DNA of 64,000 bases from Bacteroidales bacterium (GCA_016288775.1 JAEELG010000120.1:1-64000); one strand, 5' to 3'; positions 37,128-45,458 are shown, numbered from the stretch's first letter. Notes: a model not told the origin generated them from the letters alone. Numbers and translations are program-made.

Positions 37128-37823
37128 TTATATGCCATGATTACGTCTAAAACTCGCAAACTCAGAAATAAAACAATAACTATCGGGCCATTGAGCCTCA
37201 GGTGCCGTAGCAATCCCGACCACTGTATGGAACAATTTAAAGCGCCCTCCGTTCAACGAGCACACCTTGTCTTCCAAATCTTTGTATTCAATTGAAAAAC
37301 CGCCGGAATGATAATTATCAGTCGGAGGCTGATCGAATAGTATTTTCGCCGAAAGTATCTGATAATCATTCTTCTCCTTATCTGTAAGATACACTCTGTC
37401 TCCATCCAACTTTGCGAGGCCGTCTGCGAACACGTCATCTGGTGTCAACAATAAAGCGATGAAGGTAAAATAATTATCCTCCTCCTTCGAATTATTCCAA
37501 TAATAAGTTTTGTCTTCTGCCGAATATTTCCAATCAGGAACATAATAAGCGCAAAGTTTGGAATATATGAGCATGGAATCAACCTGCTCTCTTACAAAGC
37601 AGAATGTGGTCATGCACGGATCTTCCCAAAGATACCTCTGTGGTTGCCTGTATTGAATGGCAGAAGCATAAAAGCCAAGCGAGTTGTCTGTCTCGCTGGC
37701 AGGCCGGACACCATTGAATGGATTGCTGGATGCCTCGTCCAGATTATCAACGAGAGAGAAAAAGCTACAGCCCGCCGCTGATGCCGCTAAAAGAATATAT
37801 AATAGCCATTTAAACAACCTCAT
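37128..37823 (-). CDS. Lipoprotein of unknown function, tandem paralogue 2
   Basis: Lipoprotein of 231 residues (MRLFKWLLYILLAASAAGC). After the cysteine it shares NPFNGVxPxxExxNSLGF and the LLTPDDVFADG...DGDRVYLTD...FDQPPTD core with the neighbouring gene at 36307. No catalytic or binding motif is visible. A TATATTTG element lies 19 nt upstream of the ATG, so it has its own promoter. The stretch 36991-37127 between the paralogues holds nothing recognisable. Confidence 0.7.
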   Translation of the reverse strand: MRLFKWLLYILLAASAAGCSFFSLVDNLDEASSNPFNGVRPASETDNSLGFYASAIQYRQPQRYLWEDPCMTTFCFVREQVDSMLIYSKLCAYYVPDWKYSAEDKTYYWNNSKEEDNYFTFIALLLTPDDVFADGLAKLDGDRVYLTDKEKNDYQILSAKILFDQPPTDNYHSGGFSIEYKDLEDKVCSLNGGRFKLFHTVVGIATAPEAQWPDSYCFISEFASFRRNHGI

Positions 37824-37842
37824 TATAATATGCCTTTAACGT

Positions 37843-37850
37843 CAAATATA
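37843..37850 (-). promoter_or_regulatory. TATATTTG -7 element for lipoprotein paralogue 2
   Basis: Minus-strand TATATTTG 19 nt from the ATG at 37823; matches the phylum's -7 consensus. Confidence 0.5.
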
Positions 37851-37981
37851 GTAATATTTCAGAGAAACGCAAAATGGCCGGCAGGTATAAGTAGGATGCC
37901 TGGCGGCTTTGGAAATACGGAGCAGCTGTGCGGCAGTAGCTCCCGCTATTTCGTATGTTTGTCCTCAAAACAACACGAAAA

Positions 37982-38016
37982 TGAGGATAAACGGACATTT
38001 TGTCAGTTTATCCTCA
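37982..38016. repeat. 11-bp inverted repeat
   Basis: TGAGGATAAAC and its exact complement GTTTATCCTCA are separated by 13 nt, in the spacer after the convergent or unrelated ends near 38049. There is no T tract. It could be a weak terminator or a binding site. Confidence 0.5.
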
Positions 38017-38048
38017 AATCATCCCGTTTTTGTGGACGGATGGCCAAA

Positions 38049-38909
38049 TCAGAACTCTATGTCGGCGTAAATCGGATAGTGGTCCGAGATGTATTTCTTG
38101 CCGGCGTAGGGGTTATTGACCACCTTGAAGCGCAGGCAGCTGCCGAAGCCGCTGTAGTAGATGTAGTCGATAGGCGTAGCGACCTTGGCGTCGTATTCCT
38201 TGCCCGGGTCTCCGGATGTGAAAGGATTGATGCTGAAGCCATTGAATGAGCCATCGGTGTCGGCCTCCACGGCGCTGAAACGCGCGCTCTTCATGAGCTT
38301 GGAGATGTCGGTGAGGCAGTCGTTGTCGGGCAACACGTTGAAGTCGCCGGTCAGGACCATGGGGACCCCGTCCGGGTTCATCTCCTGTATCTTCTTGTAA
38401 ATCAGCGCCAGTCCCTCCCTGCGGGCAACCACGCCCTTGTGGTCGAGGTGGGTGTTCACGAAGTAGAACTTCTTGCCTGTCTCAATGTCGCGCAGCAGGG
38501 CCCAGGTGGCGGTGCGCTTGCAGGCGGCATCCCAGCCCTTGCTCGGCTCGTCAGGAGTCTCGGAGAGCCAGTATGTGCCCCACTCGAGCAGCTTGATGCG
38601 GGTGGAATCGTAGAACACCGACATGTGCTCGCCTTTGGAGATACCGTCCTCACGTCCCACTCCTACGGCTTTGTACTCGGGGCACTGTTCGAGGATATAC
38701 TGAATCTGGAAGTCATAGGCTTCCTGCACGCCGAACACTGCCGGGCGGATATCACGGAGCATTGCGGGAGTGGCCTCCTTGCGCAGTTCCCATGCATTTT
38801 CGCCGTCCTTGGCAACGCCCAGACGGATGTTGTAAGACATTACGCGGATGCCTGCCGACGCGCTCAGCGCAATCAGCACTGCAAATAAAGAAAGTACGAG
38901 CTTTTTCAT
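38049..38909 (-). CDS. Secreted EEP-family hydrolase (endonuclease/exonuclease/phosphatase)
   Basis: Exported EEP-fold hydrolase of 286 residues with signal peptide MKKLVLSLFAVLIALSASA. Catalytic blocks are present: MSYNIRLG (Asn), FGVQEAYDFQ (metal Glu), VNTHLDHKG, LTGDFNVLPDN (Asp/Asn), TPIDYIYYSG and ISDHYPIYADI (Asp-His). The family includes nucleases, phosphodiesterases and sphingomyelinases; this short secreted form is usually annotated only as EEP. The ATG at the signal peptide was used. Its first ~50 bp and its promoter are duplicated beyond the ATPase gene (40630-40705). Confidence 0.85.
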   Translation of the reverse strand: MKKLVLSLFAVLIALSASAGIRVMSYNIRLGVAKDGENAWELRKEATPAMLRDIRPAVFGVQEAYDFQIQYILEQCPEYKAVGVGREDGISKGEHMSVFYDSTRIKLLEWGTYWLSETPDEPSKGWDAACKRTATWALLRDIETGKKFYFVNTHLDHKGVVARREGLALIYKKIQEMNPDGVPMVLTGDFNVLPDNDCLTDISKLMKSARFSAVEADTDGSFNGFSINPFTSGDPGKEYDAKVATPIDYIYYSGFGSCLRFKVVNNPYAGKKYISDHYPIYADIEF

Positions 38910-38935
38910 AACAAGCGTAAAGATAGGAAAAATCC
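38860..38935. repeat. 76-bp direct repeat, copy A (EEP gene start and promoter)
   Basis: This covers the first ~50 bp of the EEP gene, its start, and the minus-strand TATCTTTAC element (38925-38917). Copy B at 40630-40705 has the same length and orientation and differs at 8 of 76 positions by eye. Confidence 0.9.
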
Positions 38936-39062
38936 GGTTCACCTGCAATCTTCCGGTCGGCATATGAACGCTTTAACGAAGTGCAAAAATACTTTTTTTG
39001 TACGAGAATAGCCAGTGCGTAATTACGGTAGTATCTCCAGATTTTATGCCGCAAAACGCGAT

Positions 39063-39107
39063 ATTTTCTGCTAAATCTATGAAAAATTTCGAGATTTAGC
39101 AGAAAAT
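39063..39107. repeat. 16-bp perfect palindrome upstream of the ATPase gene
   Basis: ATTTTCTGCTAAATCT and its exact complement are separated by 13 nt. It ends 31 nt before the ATPase ATG, over the expected promoter, so it could be an operator. A degenerate version follows the same gene at 40566-40607, so it could instead be the terminal sequence of an inserted unit. Confidence 0.85.
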
Positions 39108-39138
39108 GTTTATCTTGCACCATCAAATAGATGCTGCT

Positions 39139-40560
39139 ATGCTCATAGGGAGAAAAGAAGAACTCACAGAGTTGAAGGATGCTTTCAAGTCCGAGTATTC
39201 CGAGTTCGTGGCGGTATATGGCCGTCGGCGTGTCGGCAAGACCTTCCTGGTCAGGGAAGCCTTCAACTATGAATTCACCTTTCAGCATACTGGCGTGGCA
39301 AAGGCGAAGATTGCCGGGCAGCTGGCCGCCTTCCGCACATCGCTTATCGACTGCGGGTATGTGGACTGTCCGAAACTCTCCAGCTGGTCTGATGCCTTCA
39401 ATGCCCTAAAGGTTGTCATCAAGTCCAGCCGGAAGAAAAAGAAGGTGGTTTTCATCGATGAGATTTCATGGATGGACACGCCCAAGTCGCAGTTCGTTTC
39501 TGCGCTGGAGCATTTCTGGAACGGATGGTGCAGTGCCAGGAAGGATGTGCTTCTGATTATCTGCGCATCGGCCACTTCGTGGATTATCAACAAGGTCATA
39601 AAGGACCGTGGCGGTCTTCATAATCGCGTGAGTGTGCAGATTTATCTGATGCCTTTCACCTTGAAGGAATGCGAAGAGTACCTGCTGAGCCGTGGCATCC
39701 GGATCAGCCGGTATCAGATTCTTACGCTCTATATGGTGATGGGTGGCCCTGCCTATTATTGGAGCCTGCTGCAGAAGGGAAAGTCCGCAGCGCAGAATAT
39801 CGACAACCTTTTCTTTGCCGAGAATGGCAAACTGCGCGGCGAATACAATGCGCTCTATGAGTCGTTGTTCAAAAATCCCGATCGTTACATCAAGATCGTG
39901 GAAGCCCTGGGTGGCAAAGGCATAGGCCTTAGCCGGCAAGAGTTGGTGGATGACTATGGACTGGAGAACAACGGTGTGCTGACCACCTGCCTTGAGGAAT
40001 TGGAGCAGTGTGGGTTCATCCGCAAGTACAATGCTTTCGACAAGGAAAAGAAAGAGGCCCTGTTCCAGCTCATTGACAACTATACGTTGTTCTATTACAA
40101 GTTTATCCGTGAGGCAGGTGGCGACACGGCCTTCTGGATGCATTCATTGAATTCGGGCCTTTACCGCGCCTGGTCCGGGCTGGCCTTCGAGCGGGTTTGC
40201 CTGCAGCATGTGGGGCCCATCAAGGCCGCGCTTGGCATTGCCGGAGTGATGACACGCCAGTGTGCCTGGCGGGCAGACCGGAAGAAACTCAGTCCGGGAG
40301 AGAGGGGTGCCCAGATTGACCTCCTCATTGACCGCAAGGACGACATTGTCAGCATTTGCGAGATGAAGTGGGCGTCCGAACCCTATGTCATCGACAAGGA
40401 TTATGACGAGAAACTCCGGAACAAGGTGGCCGCCTTCATCCGTGAAACAGGAACAAACAAGTCTGTACTTGTCTCAATGGTCACCACTTACGGTGTGAAA
40501 GAGAATACGTACTCTGATGCAGTCCAGTCCCAGGTGGTCCTGGAAGACCTATTTGTTTAG
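39139..40560 (+). CDS. AAA-type ATPase with DUF234 C-terminal domain
   Basis: ATP-binding protein of 473 residues of the archaeal-ATPase/DUF234 group common in Bacteroidota accessory DNA. Walker A is GRRRVGKTFL near residue 30 and Walker B is KKVVFIDEISWMD near 110. A winged-helix-like stretch follows at about 265-310. The C-terminal part holds AQIDLLIDRKDDIVSICEMKW, which has the D...ExK pattern of a PD-(D/E)xK nuclease core. The ATG at 39139 (MLIGRKEEL) was preferred to an in-frame codon 11 residues earlier that lies inside the palindrome. The function is unknown. The gene is bracketed by palindromes and by a 76-bp direct repeat, as if inserted. Confidence 0.85.
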   Translation: MLIGRKEELTELKDAFKSEYSEFVAVYGRRRVGKTFLVREAFNYEFTFQHTGVAKAKIAGQLAAFRTSLIDCGYVDCPKLSSWSDAFNALKVVIKSSRKKKKVVFIDEISWMDTPKSQFVSALEHFWNGWCSARKDVLLIICASATSWIINKVIKDRGGLHNRVSVQIYLMPFTLKECEEYLLSRGIRISRYQILTLYMVMGGPAYYWSLLQKGKSAAQNIDNLFFAENGKLRGEYNALYESLFKNPDRYIKIVEALGGKGIGLSRQELVDDYGLENNGVLTTCLEELEQCGFIRKYNAFDKEKKEALFQLIDNYTLFYYKFIREAGGDTAFWMHSLNSGLYRAWSGLAFERVCLQHVGPIKAALGIAGVMTRQCAWRADRKKLSPGERGAQIDLLIDRKDDIVSICEMKWASEPYVIDKDYDEKLRNKVAAFIRETGTNKSVLVSMVTTYGVKENTYSDAVQSQVVLEDLFV

Positions 40561-40565
40561 ACACT

Positions 40566-40607
40566 ATTTTCTGCTAAAAGTCTCTTAGGAGACGGGATTT
40601 AGCAAAT
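40566..40607. repeat. Imperfect palindrome after the ATPase gene
   Basis: ATTTTCTGCTAAA and TTTAGCAAAT flank an inner hairpin GTCTC-TTAG-GAGAC. The outer sequence repeats the arm of the palindrome at 39063. It begins 5 nt after the ATPase stop. Confidence 0.7.
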
Positions 40608-40679
40608 TATCATCGGCAAGTTCCGGAATGCGCTGAGAGCAATCAGCACTGCAAATAAGGATAATACGAGCTTTTTCAT
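40599..40679 (-). pseudogene. Truncated 5' copy of the secreted EEP gene
   Basis: It encodes MKKLVLSLFAVLIALSA, the same signal peptide as the intact EEP gene at 38909, then nine unrelated residues and a TAA stop formed inside the ATPase 3' palindrome. The promoter-like TATCTTTAC upstream is also kept. It is a remnant left by duplication or by replacement of a second EEP gene. Confidence 0.75.
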
Positions 40680-40705
40680 AACAGTCGTAAAGATAGGGAA
40701 AATCC
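40630..40705. repeat. 76-bp direct repeat, copy B
   Basis: It corresponds to copy A (38860-38935), same orientation, about 89% identical. Similarity stops abruptly on both sides, at the remnant codon 17 and about 26 bp upstream of its ATG. Confidence 0.9.
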
Positions 40706-40786
40706 CAGCGAGTTTTGCAATATATTAGTTGGTTTTACACCATTAATGTCAAAGATAGTAATAATTCCATAATCGGTCCATCTGCA

Positions 40787-42394
40787 CTATGACTTGCTTT
40801 CTTTGAACAAGTCCCGGAGCCAGGCCGGGAGCGTTCGGCCGTCGATGGTATCGCCAAGCTTTGTTCTGATGTTGCCGTTGATAAGATACACGCTTCCGCT
40901 GTCAATTATGTCGGTCAGTTCTTTTGAGACGAATCCGGACGCATAAAGAGAACACAAACCGACCTCTTCTGAGTTCAGGCCACGCTCAACAAGCTTTGCA
41001 ACGAAATCAGGGAAAGACAGAGAATACAGTAGTCCAATATTCCTTAACATCTCTTGATTGTCGCGTTTGAGATTATGAAGGACACTTCTTTGAAGTGGCT
41101 TAGTCGGAACGTTTTGGAAATAAGGAGCGAGGGCTTGAAGGCGAATACTCAGTTGATCTTTTACATCAGAAAAGTCTTCTTCGCAATTATTGAAAGATTC
41201 TCGTATAAAGGCATATTCTCCTTTTATTTCATCGTACGCACGTTGTAGCTGCCGTTGTTTGCGGCGGTTATACACTATTGACGTGGCAAGGGCCGCCAGC
41301 ATGAAACCGACCAGAATCGACAAGAGGACAATCTTGTTCTTTCTCTGCTCTCTTTCTATTCCATTGTTATATCGTTCTTCCAGAAAGCGTACATCATTAT
41401 TGAAGATTCTCATGTTCATGGTCTCAATCAGCCTCCGGCTTTCCTGAACGGATGCGACATAATTATCGAAGTCCCTCAAACCCTGATATAACCTTGTAGC
41501 TGCCGAATAGTATTTGATCGAATCCTGAATACTGGAAGAAGGGGCTAGATGAACGCAGGCTAAAGATTCCTTGGCTTTATCATAATCCTTACAGCGTAGC
41601 ATAATTTCCGTAAACAGTATTGGATTCGGTCGGCGATGTTCTTTTTGGCATGCCTCTGCATACAAAGAGTAATACCGGGATAAAGAATCAGTGTCTTCTT
41701 TCGTATGAAAAAGCATTCGATACAGTAATTGCGAATAATAATCGGAAGGATAAGACTCGCCACGATTTCTTATCCAGTTTGTCAAGGAATCCAACTCCAT
41801 GGACGCTCTTTCATAATGGTTTTGGTTATATAGCAATACGATAACGTCAAGACAACTTCTGACGTAGAAAAAAGAGTTGTTGAGTAGAGGAGACGCGGCT
41901 TTTGCTTTATAAGCTTCATTCAACGCTCTATCAAGGGCAAGTTGTTTAAAATAAACCCTGGTCTTTGCGGAATAGAGACGTGTAACATATTCCCCTGTGA
42001 TGCCAGGATCAATAAAAGACTCTGCTTTTATATAGTCAAGAAGAGCTTGGTCATACTTCTCTGCATTTTCAAAAACACGACCCAAATAATAGTATGACAA
42101 AAAAGAACGGGACGGATCTTTGTGTTTACTGAAATAATCAATCGCAGGACGAATAATTGAGTCATTCTTGAGGTCTATGTAATTCTTGTCCAAAGCCATG
42201 GAATACAATAGTGAATACAACCCTTTGTCAGCAGTCGAATAAAGACTGTCGGACATGAGTCGGAGCTCTTTCAATGCACATGCTGGATCTGATTGAATAT
42301 AACTCTCGATACATAACAGCTCATCATTGAAACGAGGAGGATGGCAAGAAATACATGTAAGAACGATAGTAACGAGGAAACACAAACGCCGCAT
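40787..42394 (-). CDS. TPR - membrane helix - HTH signalling protein
   Basis: Protein of 535 residues. The start MRRLCFLVTIVLTCISC is lipoprotein-like. Residues about 20-345 are helical with TPR-like repeats (SFLSYYYLGRVFENAEKYDQALLDYIKA). One membrane helix follows at about 355-377 (IVLLSILVGFMLAALATSIVY), then a coiled linker (RRKQRQLQRAYDEIKGEYAF). The C-terminal GLNSEEVGLCSLYASGFVSKELTDII resembles a degenerate LuxR-type HTH. Sensing outside and DNA binding inside is the likely layout, as in Bacteroidota TPR-HTH regulators; the ligand is unknown. A good promoter precedes it, and a small lipoprotein gene is divergent. Confidence 0.7.
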   Translation of the reverse strand: MRRLCFLVTIVLTCISCHPPRFNDELLCIESYIQSDPACALKELRLMSDSLYSTADKGLYSLLYSMALDKNYIDLKNDSIIRPAIDYFSKHKDPSRSFLSYYYLGRVFENAEKYDQALLDYIKAESFIDPGITGEYVTRLYSAKTRVYFKQLALDRALNEAYKAKAASPLLNNSFFYVRSCLDVIVLLYNQNHYERASMELDSLTNWIRNRGESYPSDYYSQLLYRMLFHTKEDTDSLSRYYSLYAEACQKEHRRPNPILFTEIMLRCKDYDKAKESLACVHLAPSSSIQDSIKYYSAATRLYQGLRDFDNYVASVQESRRLIETMNMRIFNNDVRFLEERYNNGIEREQRKNKIVLLSILVGFMLAALATSIVYNRRKQRQLQRAYDEIKGEYAFIRESFNNCEEDFSDVKDQLSIRLQALAPYFQNVPTKPLQRSVLHNLKRDNQEMLRNIGLLYSLSFPDFVAKLVERGLNSEEVGLCSLYASGFVSKELTDIIDSGSVYLINGNIRTKLGDTIDGRTLPAWLRDLFKESKS

Positions 42395-42415
42395 ATTGAC
42401 TCTGTTTATTCAATA

Positions 42416-42447
42416 GCAAATATAGCCTAATATTCGACCACTTTCAA
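42416..42447 (-). promoter_or_regulatory. Bacteroidota-type promoter for the TPR regulator
   Basis: TTG (42447-42445), exactly 20 nt, then TATATTTGC (42424-42416) on the minus strand, 21 nt from the ATG. Confidence 0.7.
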
Positions 42448-42543
42448 CCACCCCTAAACTTTAATTTTTCAACACGTTGTAATTCAGCAAATTACCCACC
42501 GCTAGTTTAAACTTTTCATTGCTGTTAATAGGAAAAGAAGCGT

Positions 42544-42552
42544 TAACTTTGC
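42544..42552 (+). promoter_or_regulatory. TAACTTTGC -7 element for the small lipoprotein
   Basis: It matches TAnnTTTGC, about 43 nt before the ATG at 42596; divergent from the regulator promoter. Confidence 0.5.
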
Positions 42553-42595
42553 AGAAAACCATAACCATATCTATTCTATTAAAAAATTGCTGTAC

Positions 42596-43120
42596 ATGAA
42601 ACAGTTACTATTATCTATTGTTTGTTTTGCGCTTCTTTCTTCATGCACTCATAATGTGGATAATCGCGAAGACCGGTATTTGGCGAGTTATAGAGGAAAG
42701 TATCTAGTCAATGAAGACTCTCATGTCTCACAATTGGGGTTTACGCCCAACTTAACCATCCTGCTCACTTTGATGTCGAACAATAAGTGTGAAGTCAATG
42801 CGGGGATTAATGAGTGGCCAATCAAAACGGAAGTTGACATCTTAAAGCTCAATTATCAAAGAACGGATTCCGGCCTTGTTCTTTATGATTCTGACCCTTC
42901 TATACCAAGAATTACGGTTAAGGCGAAAGACATTCACCCTGAATGTAATGATGAGCAAGATATAGTAAATTATCTTGGAGCGCAGATAGAACTGCAATGG
43001 CATGAATCTTTGGGCGCGACTTGGGATAAATACGCTACAGCAGCGCATTGGCCAATGGAGTTAACCATATCTTGGGTGGATTCTGGTATGGATGATATTA
43101 CTCTATCCGGCGCTGAATAA
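42596..43120 (+). CDS. Small lipoprotein of unknown function
   Basis: Lipoprotein of 174 residues (MKQLLLSIVCFALLSSC). The mature part is acidic and beta-rich with no recognised motif (FTPNLTILLTLMSNNKCEVN; WPMELTISWVDSGMDD). The ATG was used; an in-frame TTG three codons earlier is less likely. It is transcribed away from the TPR-HTH regulator gene and may be its target or partner. AT-rich composition marks it as accessory. Confidence 0.65.
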   Translation: MKQLLLSIVCFALLSSCTHNVDNREDRYLASYRGKYLVNEDSHVSQLGFTPNLTILLTLMSNNKCEVNAGINEWPIKTEVDILKLNYQRTDSGLVLYDSDPSIPRITVKAKDIHPECNDEQDIVNYLGAQIELQWHESLGATWDKYATAAHWPMELTISWVDSGMDDITLSGAE

Positions 43121-43463
43121 TAGTCCTCAGCAAAAAATCGAACAACCTTTTGTTTTTTCTTTTTTTTACTTTGCAAGCAAGTAGCTTCTTACAACATAGA
43201 TAAGAGCCGGAATAACACTTTGCAGATTACGGCAGCCATCTGCTTTCTCTCGCCGGCAGGCAAGCGTCAGGCGGGGCGGAGGTTTTGCTTTGAGCGGCCC
43301 TAGCCATCCGCGGCTGGTAGCGGAAGGGGCCCGCAGGATGCGACTGGCCGCGTGGAGCTTGCTCCAAAGCAGCCAGAAGTATTCTGTGGGAGGGATGAGC
43401 GAAGCGAAGGCCCGAAAAGCAATTCTTCGCCCGCCAGCTTGCCCGCCGGCGGGCGCAGTAATG
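43121..43463. other. 343-bp non-coding spacer, GC-rich and palindromic
   Basis: The first ~75 bp are T-rich. The rest is GC-rich with small palindromes, including the 14-bp GCCCGCCGGCGGGC at 43441-43454 and CCATCCGCGGCTGG near 43305. Short frames open across it but lack family signals. It lies between the lipoprotein gene and the convergent M3 peptidase gene. Confidence 0.5.
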
Positions 43464-45458
43464 CTATTTCAGTCCTCTGGCCCTCAGCAGGGCGGCGGGA
43501 TCGGGATCCTGGCCGCGGAAGGCGCGGTAGAGGGTCATGGGCTCCTCGCTGCCGCCCTTCTCGAGCACATTGTGGCGCAGGCTCATGGATGTCTCCTGGT
43601 CGAAGATGCCCTTCTGCTTGAACAGCTCGAAGGCATCTTTGTCCAGCACCTCGGCCCACAGATAGCTGTAGTAGCCAGCGCTGTAGCCGCTGGAACCGAA
43701 GATATGGTTGAAGTAGGTGCTGCGGTAGCGCGGGATGATCTCCCCGATCAGGCCCATTTCCTTACAGACCTTTGCCTCGAACTCCTCGACATCGATGCCC
43801 TCGACGGAGGACAGCTCATGCCACTTCATGTCCAGGATGCTGGCGGCGCAGAGCTCGCCGGTGGTGAATCCCTGGTTGAAGTTGGATGCCGCCTGCACCT
43901 TGGCCACAAGCTCGGCGGGGATGACCTCACCCGTCTTGTAATGGAAGGCGTAGGTGGCCAGCACCTCGGGCTCGAAGGCCCAGTTCTCGTTCACCTGCGA
44001 AGGGAACTCCACGAAGTCGCGCTTGACGGAGGTGCCGCTGGTGCCCCTGTAAACGCACTGGCTCAGCAGCCCGTGCAGGGCGTGGCCGAACTCGTGGAAC
44101 ATGGTCTCCACCTGGTCGATGGTGAGGAGAGAAGGATTGTCGGCGGTAGGCTTGTTGAAGTTGCCCACGTTCACGATAACCGGGCGCACGCCCTCTTCCT
44201 GCTCCACGAAATTGGTCATCCATGCGCCTCCCCTCTTGCTGTCGCGGGGGAAGTAGTCGGTGATGATGATACCGATGAGGGAGCCGTCGGAATCGCTCAC
44301 CTTGAACGCCTCGCACTCGGGGTTGTAGAGCTTAACGTCCTTGACAGGCTCGAAGCTGATGCCGTAGAGTTTGGATGCGGTGGCGAATACGCCCGCGCGC
44401 ACGTTTTCCATCTTGAAGTACTGCGACACCTCGGACTCGTCGAGGTCGTAACGGGCCTTGCGGACGCGCTCGGCGTAGTACATGTAGTCCCAGGGCTCGA
44501 TCTTGGAGCCGGCGGGCAGAAGGCCGGCGGCCACGTCCTCGTCCATGAGCTTCTGCATGTCGTATACTTCTTCGCGTGCGCGGAGCATGGCTGCATCCAT
44601 GATTTCCTTGAGGAAGGCGTCAACGGTAGGGGCGTCGTGTGCCATCTTGTTCTCGAGGATGAAGTCGGCCGGGCTGTTGTATCCGAGGAGTTTTGCCTTT
44701 TCGATGCGGAGCTCCATCTCGCGGAGCACCACGGCCTTGTTGTCAAATTCGTCTCCATGGTTGCCGCGCTCGGAATAAAGGCGGAAGATCTTCTCGCGAA
44801 GCGCCCTGTCGGACTCGGAAGCCATTTTGTCGTAGTACTGCGACACGGGGAAGCCGAGTTCCTCCTTGAAGGCATTGGACTGTGCCAGGAGGTTGTTGGC
44901 GAAGTTCAGCGTAAGCGTGGAGAGCTCGCTGTTGATCTCGCGCATGCGGGCCTGGGAAGCTTCGTCAAGGCCCACTCCGTTGCGGACAAAGGACTCATAG
45001 AGGTCCTTCAGCAACATCTGCTGCTCACGGGTAAGACCGCTCTGGTCGGCCTCGTAGACCGCCTTAACGCGGGCAAAGAGATCCGGGTTCATCAGGATGT
45101 CGTCGCTGTGGGCGGAAATCATGGGGGTGGCCTCCTCGACCACGGCGTTGAGCTCGGGGCTGTAGTCGGATTCGATGAGGTTGAAGAGCACGGCTCCCAC
45201 CTTGCTCAGCAATTTGCCGCTGGCATCGTAGGCCGCCACGGTGTTCTCGAAGGTCGGGGCGTCGGGGTTGTCGATGATGGCCTGTATCTCCGCCTTCTGC
45301 TCCTCCATACCGGCATTGACCGCCGGCATATAGTCAGCCACCTTTATCTTGTCGAACGGCGGAATTCCGTACGGAGTGTCCCACTCCTGGAAAAATACAT
45401 TCTTCTGACAACCCGTCATGGCCACCATAAACGCTAACGCAAATAATACTTTCTTCAT
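43464..45458 (-). CDS. dcp: M3-family zinc metallopeptidase lipoprotein (Dcp-like)
   Basis: Oligopeptidase of 664 residues resembling peptidyl-dipeptidase Dcp. It has a lipoprotein signal (MKKVLFALAFMVAMTGC), so it probably faces the periplasm. The zinc motif HEFGHALHG lies at about residue 453, preceded by QVETMF and followed about 25 residues later by the GTSVKRDFVEFPSQ block that supplies the Glu ligand. The C-terminal YSAGYYSYLWAEVLDKDAFELF is typical of M3. It lies beyond the inverted-repeat element from the DUF5689 gene, so whether it shares that operon is uncertain. Confidence 0.9.
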   Translation of the reverse strand: MKKVLFALAFMVAMTGCQKNVFFQEWDTPYGIPPFDKIKVADYMPAVNAGMEEQKAEIQAIIDNPDAPTFENTVAAYDASGKLLSKVGAVLFNLIESDYSPELNAVVEEATPMISAHSDDILMNPDLFARVKAVYEADQSGLTREQQMLLKDLYESFVRNGVGLDEASQARMREINSELSTLTLNFANNLLAQSNAFKEELGFPVSQYYDKMASESDRALREKIFRLYSERGNHGDEFDNKAVVLREMELRIEKAKLLGYNSPADFILENKMAHDAPTVDAFLKEIMDAAMLRAREEVYDMQKLMDEDVAAGLLPAGSKIEPWDYMYYAERVRKARYDLDESEVSQYFKMENVRAGVFATASKLYGISFEPVKDVKLYNPECEAFKVSDSDGSLIGIIITDYFPRDSKRGGAWMTNFVEQEEGVRPVIVNVGNFNKPTADNPSLLTIDQVETMFHEFGHALHGLLSQCVYRGTSGTSVKRDFVEFPSQVNENWAFEPEVLATYAFHYKTGEVIPAELVAKVQAASNFNQGFTTGELCAASILDMKWHELSSVEGIDVEEFEAKVCKEMGLIGEIIPRYRSTYFNHIFGSSGYSAGYYSYLWAEVLDKDAFELFKQKGIFDQETSMSLRHNVLEKGGSEEPMTLYRAFRGQDPDPAALLRARGLK

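Noticed and set aside
38860-40705. Classical insertion sequence
   Set aside because: No transposase is encoded, and a 76-bp duplication with about 11% divergence is too long and too old for a normal target-site duplication.
43290-43463. Short coding gene in the spacer before the M3 peptidase gene
   Set aside because: Frames there run on as antisense of the peptidase, lack start signals and family likeness, and the sequence is palindromic.
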